This document shows positions 26,715 to 35,336 of a stretch of DNA of 61,248 bases, piece by piece. The stretch is from Aerococcus sp. (lineage in GTDB: Bacteria; Bacillota; Bacilli; Lactobacillales; Aerococcaceae): contig JAUMZL010000012.1 of assembly GCA_030528155.1 (NCBI GenBank), positions 1 through 61,248 on the forward strand. The letters run 5' to 3'. The position numbers and the translations under genes were made by a program. The stretch's first letter is position 1; each line of letters begins with the position of its first letter. Below the pieces are notes generated by a model. It saw only the letters and a program-made list of their open reading frames with translations, was not told the DNA's origin and ran no database searches.

Positions 26715-26963
26715 ATGTTAGATGAAAAGATTTGTAAAGCCATTCGGGGTTTACGCAAAGAAAAAGGGTTAACGCAGAAGGATTTAGCAGAAATTTCTAA
26801 TATCGATAAATCCTATATTGGGAAGATTGAACGTCAAGTTTACCGCAATCTCACTGTGCAAACCTTAGAAAAATTGATCGAGAGTTTGGGTTGTACCGAT
26901 GAGGAATTTTTCCGCTATGTGATGAAGCAAGAAGTCGACCCCATCACGATGGAAGTCATCTAA
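26715..26963 (+). CDS. Small XRE-family (Cro/CI-type) HTH regulator
   Basis: 82 residues, essentially one HTH_3 domain: CKAIRGLRKEKGLTQKDLAEISNIDKSYIGKIERQ (helices 1-3), then LTVQTLEKLIESLGC. No sensor or protease domain. It stands alone between two terminators, in a single-gene unit with a leader of about 200 bases, which is unusually long for so small a gene. AGAATGGAGGATACCT precedes the ATG. The targets are unknown. Confidence 0.85.
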   Translation: MLDEKICKAIRGLRKEKGLTQKDLAEISNIDKSYIGKIERQVYRNLTVQTLEKLIESLGCTDEEFFRYVMKQEVDPITMEVI

Positions 26964-27007
26964 TGCAGCCGTGATGAGAGTGATAATTTAGCATAAAGCA
27001 CTGATAA

Positions 27008-27080
27008 AAGTAGCTAGCATTGATAGTCCCCACTACGTAGAGAAGAGGACAGTGATCTATCAATACTACGCTGCTTTTTT
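27008..27080 (+). terminator. Terminator of the XRE gene
   Basis: Arms ATTGATAG (27019-27026) and CTATCAAT (27057-27064), extended by AAGTAGC/GCTGCTT-type pairs, followed by TTTTTT. Confidence 0.75.
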
Positions 27081-27138
27081 GTTGTCAAGTGATGAGAATG
27101 TGGGGCTACTCACTAAAATTCACGTTCGGCGTCGGCTT

Positions 27139-27147
27139 TGCTATAAT
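27139..27147 (+). promoter_or_regulatory. Extended -10 promoter of rapZ-yvcK-whiA
   Basis: TGCTATAAT, 43 bases upstream of the rapZ start; no matching -35, as usual for extended -10 promoters. Confidence 0.6.
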
Positions 27148-27189
27148 GAACGTAGTCAATGAGACGTTATACTAATGAGGAGTTTTGTG

Positions 27190-28095
27190 ATGGCAGAGGA
27201 AATGGATAATCGAACAAAATTGGTAGTCATTACCGGGATGTCAGGTGCCGGTAAAACAGTGGCATTGCAGTGCTTTGAGGATATGGGATATTTCTGTGTG
27301 GATAACATGCCCCCTTCGCTCTTGCCCAAGTTTTGGGAGTTGGTGAAGCATTCTGAGAGTATCTCACGGGTGTGCTTGGTGATTGATCTGCGTTCAGGGC
27401 AATTTTTCAAGGCGCTCACTGGAGCCGTGATGCAGATGGATAATGAAGCGTTGATCGATATGCAGATTGTGTTCTTAGAAGCCAGCGACAGCGCATTGGT
27501 CTCGCGCTATAAAGAAACACGGCGCAACCACCCTCTGCAGCGTGAGGGAGGCAGCACGCTCGAAGGCATTCAACGGGAGCGTGAGGAGTTAGCACCGATT
27601 CGCCAAGCCTCCAATTTAGTATTGGATACAACGAACGTGTCACCCCGGGAATTACGCGCCACATTGACGCGTGAATTCCATAGTAATGATGATAACGGAT
27701 TCTCCATCGAAGTCATGTCATTTGGTTTTAAATATGGGCTTCCGATCGATGCGGATATTGTGATGGATGTGCGTTTTCTCCCCAATCCGCATTATGTGGA
27801 TAGTTTGCGTCCGCTCACGGGCAAGGATAAACCCGTGTACGATTATGTGATGCAGCAGGAAGCAACCGAAGCCTTCTTTGAAAAGTGGCGAGACATGATT
27901 GGCATGACGCTTCCGCTCTATCAGGCAGAAGGAAAAAGTAATTTGACGATTGCGATTGGCTGTACTGGTGGCCAACATCGTTCGGTTGCTTTGAGCGAAC
28001 GCACAGGGCAGTGGATTCGTGACACTTTCGCTTATCCGGTCCATATTTCTCATCGCGACATTAACAAAAAGAAAGAAACGGTGAACCGATCATGA
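27190..28095 (+). CDS. rapZ: RapZ / YvcJ family nucleotide-binding protein
   Basis: 301 residues. Walker A is GMSGAGKT near the N-terminus, and the C-terminal domain has the conserved FGFKYGLP, DVRFLPNPHY and GCTGGQHRSVAL segments. In E. coli RapZ guides RNase E to GlmZ; in Bacillota the homologue YvcJ is a nucleotide-hydrolysing protein affecting competence and cell-envelope metabolism. The ATG at 27190 is preferred over 27175 since GAGGAG lies between them. It overlaps yvcK by four bases (ATGA), in the conserved rapZ-yvcK-whiA order. Confidence 0.93.
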   Translation: MAEEMDNRTKLVVITGMSGAGKTVALQCFEDMGYFCVDNMPPSLLPKFWELVKHSESISRVCLVIDLRSGQFFKALTGAVMQMDNEALIDMQIVFLEASDSALVSRYKETRRNHPLQREGGSTLEGIQREREELAPIRQASNLVLDTTNVSPRELRATLTREFHSNDDNGFSIEVMSFGFKYGLPIDADIVMDVRFLPNPHYVDSLRPLTGKDKPVYDYVMQQEATEAFFEKWRDMIGMTLPLYQAEGKSNLTIAIGCTGGQHRSVALSERTGQWIRDTFAYPVHISHRDINKKKETVNRS

Positions 28096-29090
28096 GTGAA
28101 CAACGAACAAAACACCCCAAAATTACGGTTGTCGGTGGGGGAACAGGGCTACCCATCCTCTTAGCAGGGCTGAAGGAAGCCAACTGGGATATTACTGCTA
28201 TTGTGACGGTTTCGGACGACGGTGGCAGTAGTGGAACGATCCGCAGTGCCGTTAATACCATTCCACCGGGAGATATCAGAAACTGTATCGTCGCACTGTC
28301 CGACGTGCATGCGATCTACAAGGATGTTTTTCAGTACCGCTTTGCCCCAGAAGATCAAGAATTTTCCGGTCATGCGATTGGAAACCTGATCATTGCAGCC
28401 CTGACAGAAATGCGTGGGGATATTTATTCGGCGTTGAAACTGTTGAGTTTGACGATGGATGTGAAAGGGCGCGTCCTGCCTGCTTCCGAGGATCCACTCG
28501 TACTGCAGGCCCACTATGCAGACGGCAGTACGGTGGATGGCGAGACCACCATTGTAAAGGAAAAACGCCCCATTGAGTATGTCACCGTCCATCAAGTCGG
28601 TGATCCCAGTGGCAGTAAACCTGTTCATGCCGGGCGTGGGGTCATTAAAGCCATCGAAGAAGCGGATCTGATTATTCTGGGACCGGGGTCGCTTTATACT
28701 TCAATCTTACCAAATTTAGCTATCCCTGAAATTAGAGACGCCATTGTGCGTTCATGTGGGGAAGTGGTCTATATCTGTAACATTATGACCCAATTGGGAG
28801 AAACGGAACATTTCAGCGATGCCGATCATATTCGGGTGATCAATCAACATTTAGGGGACGGTTTTGTCGATGTTGCGTTATTGAATAATACCAAAGTGCC
28901 ACAAAGTTACATTGACACTAACGAAATTCAGGATTATCTTATTCAAGTCTCTCATGATCCGGAAGGCTTAAGAGAACAACAAGCTCGGATCTTTGAGTGT
29001 GATCTCCTCAATCTGAAGGAGAGTGGGGTTTACCACGACCGATTAAAACTGGTCGAGGCAATCCGTCAAATTTATCAATTAGGGAAGTAG
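28092..29090 (+). CDS. yvcK: Gluconeogenesis factor YvcK (CofD-like)
   Basis: 332 residues of the CofD/YvcK family. N-terminal [17 protein letters not shown] is the nucleotide-sugar-binding loop, followed by [23 protein letters not shown] and [14 protein letters not shown]. Binds UDP-sugars and is needed for growth on gluconeogenic carbon and for wall homeostasis in relatives. It is translationally coupled to rapZ and lies 8 bases before whiA. Confidence 0.95.
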   Translation: MSEQRTKHPKITVVGGGTGLPILLAGLKEANWDITAIVTVSDDGGSSGTIRSAVNTIPPGDIRNCIVALSDVHAIYKDVFQYRFAPEDQEFSGHAIGNLIIAALTEMRGDIYSALKLLSLTMDVKGRVLPASEDPLVLQAHYADGSTVDGETTIVKEKRPIEYVTVHQVGDPSGSKPVHAGRGVIKAIEEADLIILGPGSLYTSILPNLAIPEIRDAIVRSCGEVVYICNIMTQLGETEHFSDADHIRVINQHLGDGFVDVALLNNTKVPQSYIDTNEIQDYLIQVSHDPEGLREQQARIFECDLLNLKESGVYHDRLKLVEAIRQIYQLGK

Positions 29091-29098
29091 GTGAGGGA

Positions 29099-30031
29099 AT
29101 GGCCTCTTTTGCGAGTGACGTAAAAAAGGAACTCACAAGTTTACAAGTTTCCATTAAAGAAGCACGCGCAGAATTAATGGCTCTGGTTCGAATGAATGGG
29201 GTCATTTCGATGAGTGGACATACCGTAACGCTGGATGTTACCACTGAAAATGCAGCCATTGCCCGTCGCATTTATTCCGCACTGAAGATGGTCTATTTAA
29301 TCGCGCCAGAAGTGCTCGTGCGACGCAAAATGAAATTAAAGAAGAACAATGTGTATGTGGTACGCATCAAGGAGCATGTCGATGAACTATTGCGCGATAT
29401 GGGGATCGATTTCATGGGGACGTTCCATGATGAAACCCTCCAGGACATCGAGCAGGATGACGCTGCCCGGCGCGCCTATTTGAGAGGCGCCTTCATGGCA
29501 GGAGGATCCGTGAATAATCCTGAAACGAGTAGCTATCATTTGGAAATCTATTCGGTACATGAAGGCCACAATGAAGCCATTCAACGCTTGATGAATGATT
29601 ACCAATTCCATGCGCGCATCGCAGAAAGACGCAAGGGGTATCTGGTTTACCTCAAAGAAGCCGATAAAATTTCCGATTTCTTGGCATTGATTGGTGCTTC
29701 ACAGGCTATTTTGCGTTTCGAAAACGTTCGCGTGACGCGCGATATGAGAAATTCGGTCAACCGCCGTGTGAACTGTGAGAATGCAAATCTCACCAAGACC
29801 GTGAATGCGGCGATGCAGCAGATCCAAAATATTGAGTTTATCCAAGCCACGATCGGATTGGAGAAGTTACCGCTGAAATTGCAGGAAATCGCCATTGCGC
29901 GTTTAAATAACCCAGATTTGTCGTTGAAACAGTTAGGTGAATTGGTACCGAATGGCCCAGTATCAAAATCGGGAGTCAATCACCGGTTACGTAAAATCAA
30001 TCAATATGCGGAGAACTTGCGCAATCCTTAG
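29099..30031 (+). CDS. whiA: DNA-binding protein WhiA
   Basis: 310 residues. N-terminal WhiA domain, then a degenerate LAGLIDADG homing-endonuclease-like domain ([25 protein letters not shown]-type segment) and a C-terminal HTH ([31 protein letters not shown]). In Bacillota it acts in chromosome segregation and cell division rather than sporulation. Last gene of the rapZ-yvcK-whiA operon, followed by a terminator. Confidence 0.95.
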   Translation: MASFASDVKKELTSLQVSIKEARAELMALVRMNGVISMSGHTVTLDVTTENAAIARRIYSALKMVYLIAPEVLVRRKMKLKKNNVYVVRIKEHVDELLRDMGIDFMGTFHDETLQDIEQDDAARRAYLRGAFMAGGSVNNPETSSYHLEIYSVHEGHNEAIQRLMNDYQFHARIAERRKGYLVYLKEADKISDFLALIGASQAILRFENVRVTRDMRNSVNRRVNCENANLTKTVNAAMQQIQNIEFIQATIGLEKLPLKLQEIAIARLNNPDLSLKQLGELVPNGPVSKSGVNHRLRKINQYAENLRNP

Positions 30032-30144
30032 TTTCTCGGTAAATGAATGAGACACTTTTTCTTCTAAAAAAAAAGAACAGTGGTACACGGATTGAAGGGA
30101 CGATGACTGTAGTCAGAAAAATCAGGGCCATTCTCAACAAAAAA

Positions 30145-30169
30145 CACGCGTATGGGCGCGTGCTTTTTT
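30145..30169 (+). terminator. Terminator of rapZ-yvcK-whiA
   Basis: CACGCG (30145-30150), loop TATGGG, CGCGTG (30157-30162), then CTTTTTTA, with A-tract upstream. Confidence 0.8.
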
Positions 30170-30294
30170 ATGGCAGGAGAGAGGTAATTAATAACCTCGA
30201 CCTGTCCGCTATTGCCTTATCACAAGCTCAATAGGTCGGGAATAGGACCAATTTAAGAATAAATGTGGGAGTTCTCTTGAGTACGTGCCTGATA

Positions 30295-30702
30295 CTATTC
30301 TCCTTTAGCGACATGGACTTCGATATTTTGAACAGGAATGCCCTCCGTTTCCGGTGCAAATGGCACTCGCCCGCTATTCTTAGTGGCGGTTTGTTTTTTT
30401 CTGAGAAAGTCGATAGCTTCACAGACCACCTCTAACGTATAGACCTCTTCACCTTTTTGATTGGTGTAGTGTCCGCTCGATAGGTGGCCAGAAATGCCAA
30501 TTTCATCCCCTTGATCTTGGTATTTGGCGAGGGTGTCTGCGAGCGCATTCCAAGCGGTAAAGGGAATAAAATCGGTGCGCTTTTTACCATTGCTGTCGTA
30601 GTGGTTCAGCGCTAAGGTGTTGCGGACATAGTGACTCTGGTTAGCGGTTGTTTTGATGATGATTGGCCGACAAATTCGACCGATCAATTGCGTGTGATTC
30701 AT
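30295..30702 (-). CDS. Single-stranded DNA-binding protein (SSB-like, second copy type)
   Basis: 135 residues, one OB fold: NHTQLIGRICRPIIIK, FIPFTAWNALADTLAKYQDQGDEIGISGHLSSG, YTLEVVCEAIDFL. The C-terminus does not end in the acidic DDDLPF-type tip of replicative SSB, but in PVQNIEVHVAKGE, so it is more like the short SsbB/YwpH proteins tied to natural transformation. It is transcribed alone on the minus strand. A TGCGAATT element, resembling the competence sigma (ComX) box, lies about 35 bases upstream of the start. GAAAGGAGCGATC is the ribosome binding site. Confidence 0.85.
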   Translation of the reverse strand: MNHTQLIGRICRPIIIKTTANQSHYVRNTLALNHYDSNGKKRTDFIPFTAWNALADTLAKYQDQGDEIGISGHLSSGHYTNQKGEEVYTLEVVCEAIDFLRKKQTATKNSGRVPFAPETEGIPVQNIEVHVAKGE

Positions 30703-30735
30703 TTTCGATCGCTCCTTTCAAAAAATAAATACGTA

Positions 30736-30743
30736 AATTCGCA
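30736..30743 (-). promoter_or_regulatory. Possible competence (ComX/cin-like) box upstream of the SSB gene
   Basis: Minus strand TGCGAATT differs by one base from the TGCGAATA/TACGAATA cin-box of streptococci and lactococci. The short distance to the gene makes this tentative. Confidence 0.25.
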
Positions 30744-30811
30744 GCATTTTCATTTTTGTGTTAAGTTTTTGTGTTATTTATTTTACTGGCCGTCATTTTG
30801 AAAAGGTCGGG

Positions 30812-30904
30812 TATAATAGTAACAGCTGGGATGTGTAAAAAATGCCCTCATGTTGCGCTAACTAGCGTAATGTAAGGACATGCCGGCTTTTTATTGACAT
30901 CCCA
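30812..30904 (+). promoter_or_regulatory. Promoter -10 and terminator-like leader hairpin of the two-component operon
   Basis: TATAAT at 30812-30817. The leader has a 19-base arm (30842-30860) facing 30863-30881 with only two mismatches, followed by GCCGGCTTTTTATT. The whole is bracketed by a perfect 8-bp inverted repeat, TGGGATGT (30827-30834) and ACATCCCA (30897-30904). It looks like a transcription attenuator just before the ribosome binding site of the response regulator. Confidence 0.55.
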
Positions 30905-30938
30905 AAGCAGCCCTCAAATGAGACAGAGGAGGATATTC

Positions 30939-31670
30939 ATGAACATCTTAATGATTGAAGACAGTGAAAGCGTCAGTGAAATGATGGGAATGTTTTTCGA
31001 CCAGCAGGAAGATTGGCATTACCATTTTGAATACGATGGCGAAGCGGGGTGGCAGTATTACCAAGCTCACCCTAAAGATATTGATATGGTGATTCTCGAC
31101 TTGAGTCTGCCCTCCAAGGATGGGATTAGTATCTGTCGCGATATTCGGGCGGTGGATGCCTTGATCCCTATCATTATGTTGACGGCGCGCGACAGCGAGA
31201 GCGATCAGATTTTGGGACTCAGCATTGGGGCGGATGACTATGTGACCAAACCATTCAGCCCAATTACCTTAATTGCACGGATGAATGCCTTGCATCGTCG
31301 CATTGAAAACACGGAACGTTTGGTACATCAAGAGGAGCTAGAAGCAGCCCATGCGGCAGCGGAAGCTATCATTGAGACCAAGCATATTCGTATCGATCCA
31401 ACCACGCGCGAAGCTTTTTACGATGGCCAGCAGTTGGAAGACTTAACGCCCAAAGAGTTTGATTTATTGGCGTTGCTCGCTTCTCATCCCAAACAAGTTT
31501 TTACGAGAGATCACTTATTAAACAGCTTGTGGACGGAGCCATTCTATGGGGATGAACGGACAATTGACGCGCATATTAAGAAACTGCGCCATAAGATGGA
31601 TCAATTTGGTCCGCAATTGATCCAGACCGTGTGGGGCGTGGGCTATAAATTCGACGAATCTGAGGCATAG
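30939..31670 (+). CDS. Response regulator, OmpR/PhoB family
   Basis: 243 residues. Receiver domain 1-120 with acidic pocket Glu7-Asp8, phospho-acceptor Asp54 (VILDLSLPSKDG), the LTARD threonine and lysine in DDYVTKPFSP; winged-helix output domain from about 140 (DLTPKEFDLLALLASHPKQVFTRDHLL, DERTIDAHIKKLRHKM, VWGVGYKF). The linker is a somewhat long Glu/Ala-rich helix. The ATG with GGAGGATATTC was chosen over an upstream one. It lies 5 bases before its kinase gene. The stimulus is unknown; the downstream VanZ-like gene hints at envelope stress. Confidence 0.93.
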   Translation: MNILMIEDSESVSEMMGMFFDQQEDWHYHFEYDGEAGWQYYQAHPKDIDMVILDLSLPSKDGISICRDIRAVDALIPIIMLTARDSESDQILGLSIGADDYVTKPFSPITLIARMNALHRRIENTERLVHQEELEAAHAAAEAIIETKHIRIDPTTREAFYDGQQLEDLTPKEFDLLALLASHPKQVFTRDHLLNSLWTEPFYGDERTIDAHIKKLRHKMDQFGPQLIQTVWGVGYKFDESEA

Positions 31671-31675
31671 AAGCC

Positions 31676-33181
31676 ATGCGCTTTCGGTATTTTTATCAAC
31701 AACTGTTTGTCTCGTTTATCATTATTTCCATCCTATTATTGGCATTGAGCTTCAGTGCGATGCAGCTGACGAGAAATGCCATCTATCAGTCCACCAATGA
31801 GATGTTGGATAATGCGATGAGCTATGTCACGTCACGCGATGAAATCTCAGCAGAATATTTAAAGCAGGTCTCCTCGCTCCTCGAGCATTGGCACGTCAGC
31901 GTTGCTTATGTTAATGAGGATAATCATTATGTTTTTCCGGAGGCTAAGGCGGGGCGGCAGTCGCACCAGCTTTTGCCGGAAGAATTAGATGAGTTAAAGC
32001 AAGGCCATACGCTTAATTTGCATCCCTATCGTTTTCAAGCCAAGAGTCAAAAGGATGATGAGAGTTTGAGTATCATCAAGCCACTCACGCATGCCAAAGA
32101 TCGCAGCTATGCGGGCTATTTGGTCGTTGGGACCCTGACTAAAGATGTGGACTATCAAATTCGCGACATGAATCACGCGATTATTTTTAGTGGGGCATTG
32201 GCCGGAACACTGGCTATTGGCTTTGCTTTTTTGATTGCGCGCTACCAAACGCGTCGGATTACGCGCTTCCAGGAGGGGACGCGCGCCATTCTGCAGGGGC
32301 ATTACGATTATCGCATGGAGAGCACGCACCGCGACGAATTTGATGACTTGGCTGAGGATTTCAACCAGATGGCGCAGTCCTTGGACGAATCGTGGCAAGA
32401 AATTGAACGGCAATCCACGCTGCGCGATCAGCTGTTGATGGACGTGGCTCATGAAATGCGAACGCCGCTCACTACGATGAATGGCTTGTTGGAGGGGTTG
32501 CGCTATCATGTGATCCCTGAAAATAAAGTGGACCGATCGCTGGAATTATTGCATAACGAAACGCAGCGTTTGACGCGCCTGGTCAATAGTAACCTCGACT
32601 ATGAAAAATTAAAATCGCATGAAGTGATCTTGAACCCCATCAGCTTTGCTTTGGCGCCATTGTTATATGACATCAAATTGCAACTGCATGATTTCTCTGA
32701 GGAAAAAAATGATGAGATCATTGTCGATGTGAAGGATACGGTACAGGTGTATGCGGATAGCGACCGCTTCCGCCAGATCGTGTTCAATATCACGCAGAAT
32801 GCCTTGCAATTTACGAGTGATGGTACGGTGACACTCAAGGCATGGAATGAGGAGAACCGAACACTAGTGAAAATTTCTGATAGCGGGATTGGGATGGATG
32901 CAGATCAATTGGATAATATCTGGGAGCGCTTCTACAAAGCGGATGAGTCGCGCAAGAGCCATAAATATGGCGAATCAGGGTTGGGCCTAGCCATCGTTAA
33001 ACAACTGGTGAGTGCGCATCATGCCCAGATTAAGGTAGAGAGTGTTCTTGGTGAAGGGACGACCTTCACCATGTGCTTCCCAGCCACAGAAGCACAGGCA
33101 AGAGCCAATGCGACTGCCGATGAAACTAAGCAGGGCCTGACCCCACGCTCAGCTGAAAACGAGGGAGGAGGATATTTGTGA
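31676..33181 (+). CDS. Sensor histidine kinase
   Basis: 501 residues. Membrane helices at about 11-31 and 168-188 enclose an extracytoplasmic sensor of about 135 residues; then HAMP (to about 240), HisKA with His259 in DVAHEMRTPLTT, and HATPase_c with N box FNITQNALQF, G1 ISDSGIGMD, F box WERFYKADESR and G2 GESGLGLAIVK. It phosphorylates the adjacent response regulator. The last 35 residues are an unstructured Ala/Thr/Glu-rich tail. It overlaps the VanZ-like gene by four bases. Confidence 0.93.
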   Translation: MRFRYFYQQLFVSFIIISILLLALSFSAMQLTRNAIYQSTNEMLDNAMSYVTSRDEISAEYLKQVSSLLEHWHVSVAYVNEDNHYVFPEAKAGRQSHQLLPEELDELKQGHTLNLHPYRFQAKSQKDDESLSIIKPLTHAKDRSYAGYLVVGTLTKDVDYQIRDMNHAIIFSGALAGTLAIGFAFLIARYQTRRITRFQEGTRAILQGHYDYRMESTHRDEFDDLAEDFNQMAQSLDESWQEIERQSTLRDQLLMDVAHEMRTPLTTMNGLLEGLRYHVIPENKVDRSLELLHNETQRLTRLVNSNLDYEKLKSHEVILNPISFALAPLLYDIKLQLHDFSEEKNDEIIVDVKDTVQVYADSDRFRQIVFNITQNALQFTSDGTVTLKAWNEENRTLVKISDSGIGMDADQLDNIWERFYKADESRKSHKYGESGLGLAIVKQLVSAHHAQIKVESVLGEGTTFTMCFPATEAQARANATADETKQGLTPRSAENEGGGYL

Positions 33182-33846
33182 TCTTTTTAGGACCGCTTTA
33201 TCACTGGTTGACGCTATTATTAGCCAATCATGTGAATCATTTTCCCTTAGTCAGGCTGGTTGTCTTTAGCCTCGATAAAACGTTGCTTTATCTCATCGCG
33301 TTTGGGTTGGGACAGTGGCTATATGTTCGCTTCAGACGCCAACAAGGGCAAAAAGTACATTGGCCACGAGTAGTGGGACATTTTATTTTTGTCGGCTATC
33401 TGGTTCTCTTAATTCATTTGACTGTGTTGCGCTACGACTGGCAGTGGTGGCATTTAACATTGGATGACACACGCTCGCTTGCGCGTTTCCATTTAATCCC
33501 CTTACTCGATACCTTTAAATTAGAACAAGGCGAATCTCCTTTTTCTTTTTGGTATAATTTTCTCGGTAATGTGGTGTGGTTCATCCCATTTGGCATCTTG
33601 GTCCCTTATTTAAGGCATCAGCGGTTTCAATTCTTCACGGTGGTGGGCTGGGGATTATTGCTCAGCGTGGGCATTGAACTGGGCCAATACTTTCTAGGAA
33701 CAGGCGTCACGCACATTGATGATGTGCTCTTCAACGTCAGTGGGGTCGTCATCGGTTATGTCTTTTATGATAGTTTGTTGTTAGTCAAACGTTTGCTTGC
33801 TAAGGGGGAGACACATGCAGACATTGGAAATCAAACCATGGATTAG
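33178..33846 (+). CDS. VanZ-like family membrane protein
   Basis: 222 residues with a VanZ domain: several membrane helices, NFLGNVVWFIPFGILVPYL and the C-terminal SVGIELGQYFLGTGVTHIDDVLFNVSGVVIGY, which are the conserved family segments. VanZ gives low-level teicoplanin resistance in vancomycin clusters; most homologues are uncharacterised envelope proteins. It starts with GTG overlapping the kinase stop (GTGA) and its end overlaps the methyltransferase gene by 32 bases, so it is embedded in the regulatory operon. Confidence 0.85.
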   Translation: MIFLGPLYHWLTLLLANHVNHFPLVRLVVFSLDKTLLYLIAFGLGQWLYVRFRRQQGQKVHWPRVVGHFIFVGYLVLLIHLTVLRYDWQWWHLTLDDTRSLARFHLIPLLDTFKLEQGESPFSFWYNFLGNVVWFIPFGILVPYLRHQRFQFFTVVGWGLLLSVGIELGQYFLGTGVTHIDDVLFNVSGVVIGYVFYDSLLLVKRLLAKGETHADIGNQTMD

Positions 33847-34996
33847 TCGCCAGATTGTAAAAGGGCGGCGGTTATTGCAAGAGGGCGACTTTAAGCGCTA
33901 TTGTGAGGTAGAACCTGGAACGATCGTACGCTTAGTCGATAAGAACCAGCGATTTGTCGCCATGGCCTACCTTGCTAAACAGAATAAAGGGGTTGGCTGG
34001 GTGTATAGCGAAGCGGATGGCCAATTATTGACGCCAGATTGGTTTATCACTTGCTTCACCCAAGCAAAGGAACGTCGCCACGCACTCTTCTTCAGCGAAA
34101 CAACGACTGGGTTTCGCCTATTTAATGGGGAAGGCGATGGTTTAGGCGGACTTGCTCTTGATTGGTACGACGGCTACATCGTGTCGCATTGGTACTCCAC
34201 AGGCATTGTGCGCTACCGAGAAGCGATTTTAGCGGCCATCCAGGAAGTTTTTCCTGAGTGTTTGGGGATGGTAGCCAAAAACCGCTTCAAAGAGCGCCAT
34301 TTGCCGGCCAGTGAATGGCTATTTGGCCAGGAAGCACCTCATGACTGGGTAATTTTAGAAAATGGTATCCGATACCTGACCCATCTCAATGAAGGCTGGA
34401 TGACCGGAATATTTTTTGATCAACGGCCAGTCAGGGATTACGTGAGCCAATATTTAGCGGTAGGGGCGCGCGTATTGAATACTTTCAGTTATGCTGGCGC
34501 CTTCTCTATTGCGAGTGCCATGGGTGGGGCGCGCGAGACGGTGAGCGTCGATTTGGCGAAACGAACACGCGAACTGACCCAGGAGCAATTCGATAGCAAC
34601 GGCATGCCGATGACTGATCACCATGTGCACGTGATGGATACTTTTGATTACTTTGCGTATGCACAGCGCCACGATGAACATTATGACGTGATTATCATGG
34701 ATCCGCCGAGCTTTGCCCGTTCAGATCATGGCTATTTCAAAGCTACCGAGCATTATGGTAAATTGGTGGCGCACGCTTTACCAATCCTTAATGCCGGCGG
34801 GTACCTCGTTTGCAGCACCAATGCCGCGAACTTTAAGGATGAGGATTTCAAACAGATGATTCTATCACAAGCTAAAGAAAAGAATTCTACTCTAGAGGTG
34901 GTGGCTCACTTCGGGCTACCGGAGGACTTTCCTACGCCGAACGCGTCACCGGAGAGTGATTACCTCAAGGTTTATATTCTCAAAAAACGCGGATGA
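33815..34996 (+). CDS. Class I SAM-dependent rRNA methyltransferase, RlmI-like
   Basis: 393 residues. N-terminal PUA-like RNA-binding domain (ISRQIVKGRRLLQEGDF..VEPGTIVRLVDKNQRFVAMAYL), a central EEHEE-like domain (NGEGDGLGGLALDWYDGY), and a SAM fold with VLNTFSYAGAFSIASAMGGA and the catalytic-loop MDPPSFAR. RlmI makes m5C1962 in 23S rRNA in E. coli. In Bacillota the homologues are YwbD-like and mostly untested. The start is placed at the ATG following AAGGGGGAG; it lies inside the VanZ-like gene. Last gene of the operon. Confidence 0.88.
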   Translation: MQTLEIKPWISRQIVKGRRLLQEGDFKRYCEVEPGTIVRLVDKNQRFVAMAYLAKQNKGVGWVYSEADGQLLTPDWFITCFTQAKERRHALFFSETTTGFRLFNGEGDGLGGLALDWYDGYIVSHWYSTGIVRYREAILAAIQEVFPECLGMVAKNRFKERHLPASEWLFGQEAPHDWVILENGIRYLTHLNEGWMTGIFFDQRPVRDYVSQYLAVGARVLNTFSYAGAFSIASAMGGARETVSVDLAKRTRELTQEQFDSNGMPMTDHHVHVMDTFDYFAYAQRHDEHYDVIIMDPPSFARSDHGYFKATEHYGKLVAHALPILNAGGYLVCSTNAANFKDEDFKQMILSQAKEKNSTLEVVAHFGLPEDFPTPNASPESDYLKVYILKKRG

Positions 34997-35083
34997 GATA
35001 GTGAGAGGGGAAGCCAGTAAAGGGGATGTCTTCGTTTTTTGACGAGAGTCAGCGCTGATGCTGGTTAAATACCGATAAGCAAT

Positions 35084-35131
35084 AAACACATGACTAGAGA
35101 ACGCTTTACCTCTGGCCATGTGTTTTTTTAG
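35084..35131 (+). terminator. Terminator of the two-component/VanZ/RlmI operon
   Basis: AAACACATG with CATGTGTTT, plus inner CTAGAG/CTCTGG pairs, then TTTTTTT. Confidence 0.88.
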
Positions 35132-35137
35132 TCAGAA

Positions 35138-35146
35138 TGTTATAAT
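35138..35146 (+). promoter_or_regulatory. Extended -10 promoter of the ABC exporter
   Basis: TGTTATAAT immediately after the upstream terminator, about 190 bases before the ATPase gene. Confidence 0.55.
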
Positions 35147-35197
35147 GAATAATAAGTGAGTGATTTTAGGAAAATTGGGGGCAAACAAAGGATGAGA

Positions 35198-35294
35198 GCA
35201 GTGGCAAATAAGCAGGACAGCAGTGGCAATATCCACAGCCACAATCCCCATACAAAATAAGCGGTATCTGCAGTGGCAGTAAGCAGGACAGCAG
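35198..35294 (+). repeat. Imperfect 25-base direct repeat in the ABC exporter leader
   Basis: A unit beginning GCAGTGGCA and ending AGCAGGACAGCAG occurs at 35198-35223 and 35270-35294 (two differences, one of them an indel), and partial GCAGTGGCA or GCAG copies lie between and after. The leader of 34997-35336 otherwise holds a terminator and promoter only. Confidence 0.7.
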
Positions 35295-35336
35295 CAGAAG
35301 GATTACAGTAGCAGTCAGTGAGAAATGAGGCAACGT

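Noticed and set aside
30043-30234. A 63-codon plus-strand frame after whiA
   Set aside because: It reads through the whiA terminator hairpin and has no upstream Shine-Dalgarno site.
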